A DNA stretch of 15,153 nt from Gammaproteobacteria bacterium (GTDB lineage Bacteria; Pseudomonadota; Gammaproteobacteria; Burkholderiales; Burkholderiaceae_E). Every line of letters begins with the position of its first letter. The first letter of the stretch is position 1. The position numbers and the translations under genes are program-made. The notes under the pieces were generated by a model. The model was not told where the DNA came from. It was given only the letters and a program-made list of their open reading frames with translations, and made no database searches. The DNA lies in assembly GCA_030425615.1 (NCBI GenBank), contig JAUIAI010000007.1, positions 1 to 15,153 on the forward strand. The letters are read 5' to 3'. Positions 14,907 to 15,153 of this stretch are shown here, piece by piece.

Positions 14907-15153
14907 CGTGGACTTGAGTCCGGCGGTGCTCGGCGAGTGACAGAGCCGCGCCGAGTTGTCGACGTTGGGCGAGCCGAGGAACCGCATCACCTTCTGTGCG
15001 ACGTAGTAGACCTCGTTGGTGATGCCGCGGCTGGTGAGGTAGAGAAACGTGCGCGCCGGATCATAGCCCGCCCAGCGTTTCCCGACATCGCTCCACAGTT
15101 CCTGCCAGCCGACGCGCGAAAAGCCTTTTTCGCCTCGGCGGCGACGCATCGGA
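14886..15153 (-). pseudogene. Fragment of a formate-dehydrogenase-like Moco oxidoreductase, at the right edge
   Basis: The frame enters from beyond the right edge as PMRRRRGEKGFSRVGWQELW, the standard opening of the substrate domain in FdhA-type molybdopterin oxidoreductases. It continues as FLYLTSRGITNEVYYVAQK and then NVDNSARLCHSPSTAGLKST, a family hallmark, and LGVAATT. In relatives this is followed by a CSYxD segment and the Moco-binding domain; here it switches to LWSGCTTT, the lipoprotein-like sequence. ATG 15149 opens the long frame but is probably internal, because the codon before it (CCG) also fits the family. Only about 90 residues of a protein of some 700 or more are visible. Confidence 0.72.

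Noticed and set aside
13740..15149. A novel three-domain Moco-M16-radical SAM enzyme
   Set aside because: Each part is a fragment lacking essential residues (no Moco domain, no third M16 zinc ligand, no CxxxCxxC), and the joins fall at look-alike points. It is treated as a chimera until reads prove otherwise.

Overview
The window is high-GC bacterial DNA with strongly G/C-biased third codon positions. The gene content points to a respiratory proteobacterium: Tat-exported molybdenum enzyme, c-type quinohemoprotein biogenesis, UbiX. I favour Gammaproteobacteria but cannot place it further. No rRNA, tRNA, IS element or CRISPR array is visible.

Left part (1-4021, plus strand): ubiX (flavin prenyltransferase) overlaps a universal stress protein gene by one base. 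A promoter-bearing gap follows, then a large hybrid histidine kinase (GAF-PAS-PAS-HisKA-HATPase-REC). The first ~140 bases may hold the start of an unrecognised Cys-rich gene on the minus strand.

Middle (4031-9746, minus strand): a probable operon with a good promoter at ~9797-9826. In transcription order it encodes an acyl-CoA synthetase, a small transthyretin-like lipoprotein, a short-chain dehydrogenase, and a two-subunit xanthine-oxidase-family molybdenum dehydrogenase ([2Fe-2S] subunit, then a Tat-exported Moco subunit).

Right part (9880-15153, minus strand): the maturation and small-subunit genes of quinohemoprotein amine dehydrogenase (QHNDH), in transcription order qhpD (damaged), qhpC (gamma subunit that carries the CTQ cofactor), qhpB (beta propeller), qhpF (ABC exporter) and qhpE (subtilisin-like leader protease). 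All gamma-subunit residues known to form the three thioether bridges and CTQ are present. The large catalytic/heme subunit QhpA and the monooxygenase QhpG are not in the window.

Working model (inference): periplasmic QHNDH oxidises primary amines to aldehydes, the Tat-exported molybdenum enzyme oxidises the aldehyde to the acid, and the acyl-CoA synthetase activates the acid for degradation. That would make most of the minus-strand block a modular amine-to-acyl-CoA pathway.

The most striking anomaly is at the right edge. The qhpD reading frame lacks its radical-SAM N-terminal half. In its place, in one continuous frame, sit a fragment of an M16 zinc-peptidase lipoprotein and, before that, a fragment of a formate-dehydrogenase-like Moco oxidoreductase. 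Both junctions fall at points where the two partners look alike. This is either an assembly chimera or a real rearrangement that destroys qhpD; it should not be taken as a novel three-domain enzyme without read-level proof.
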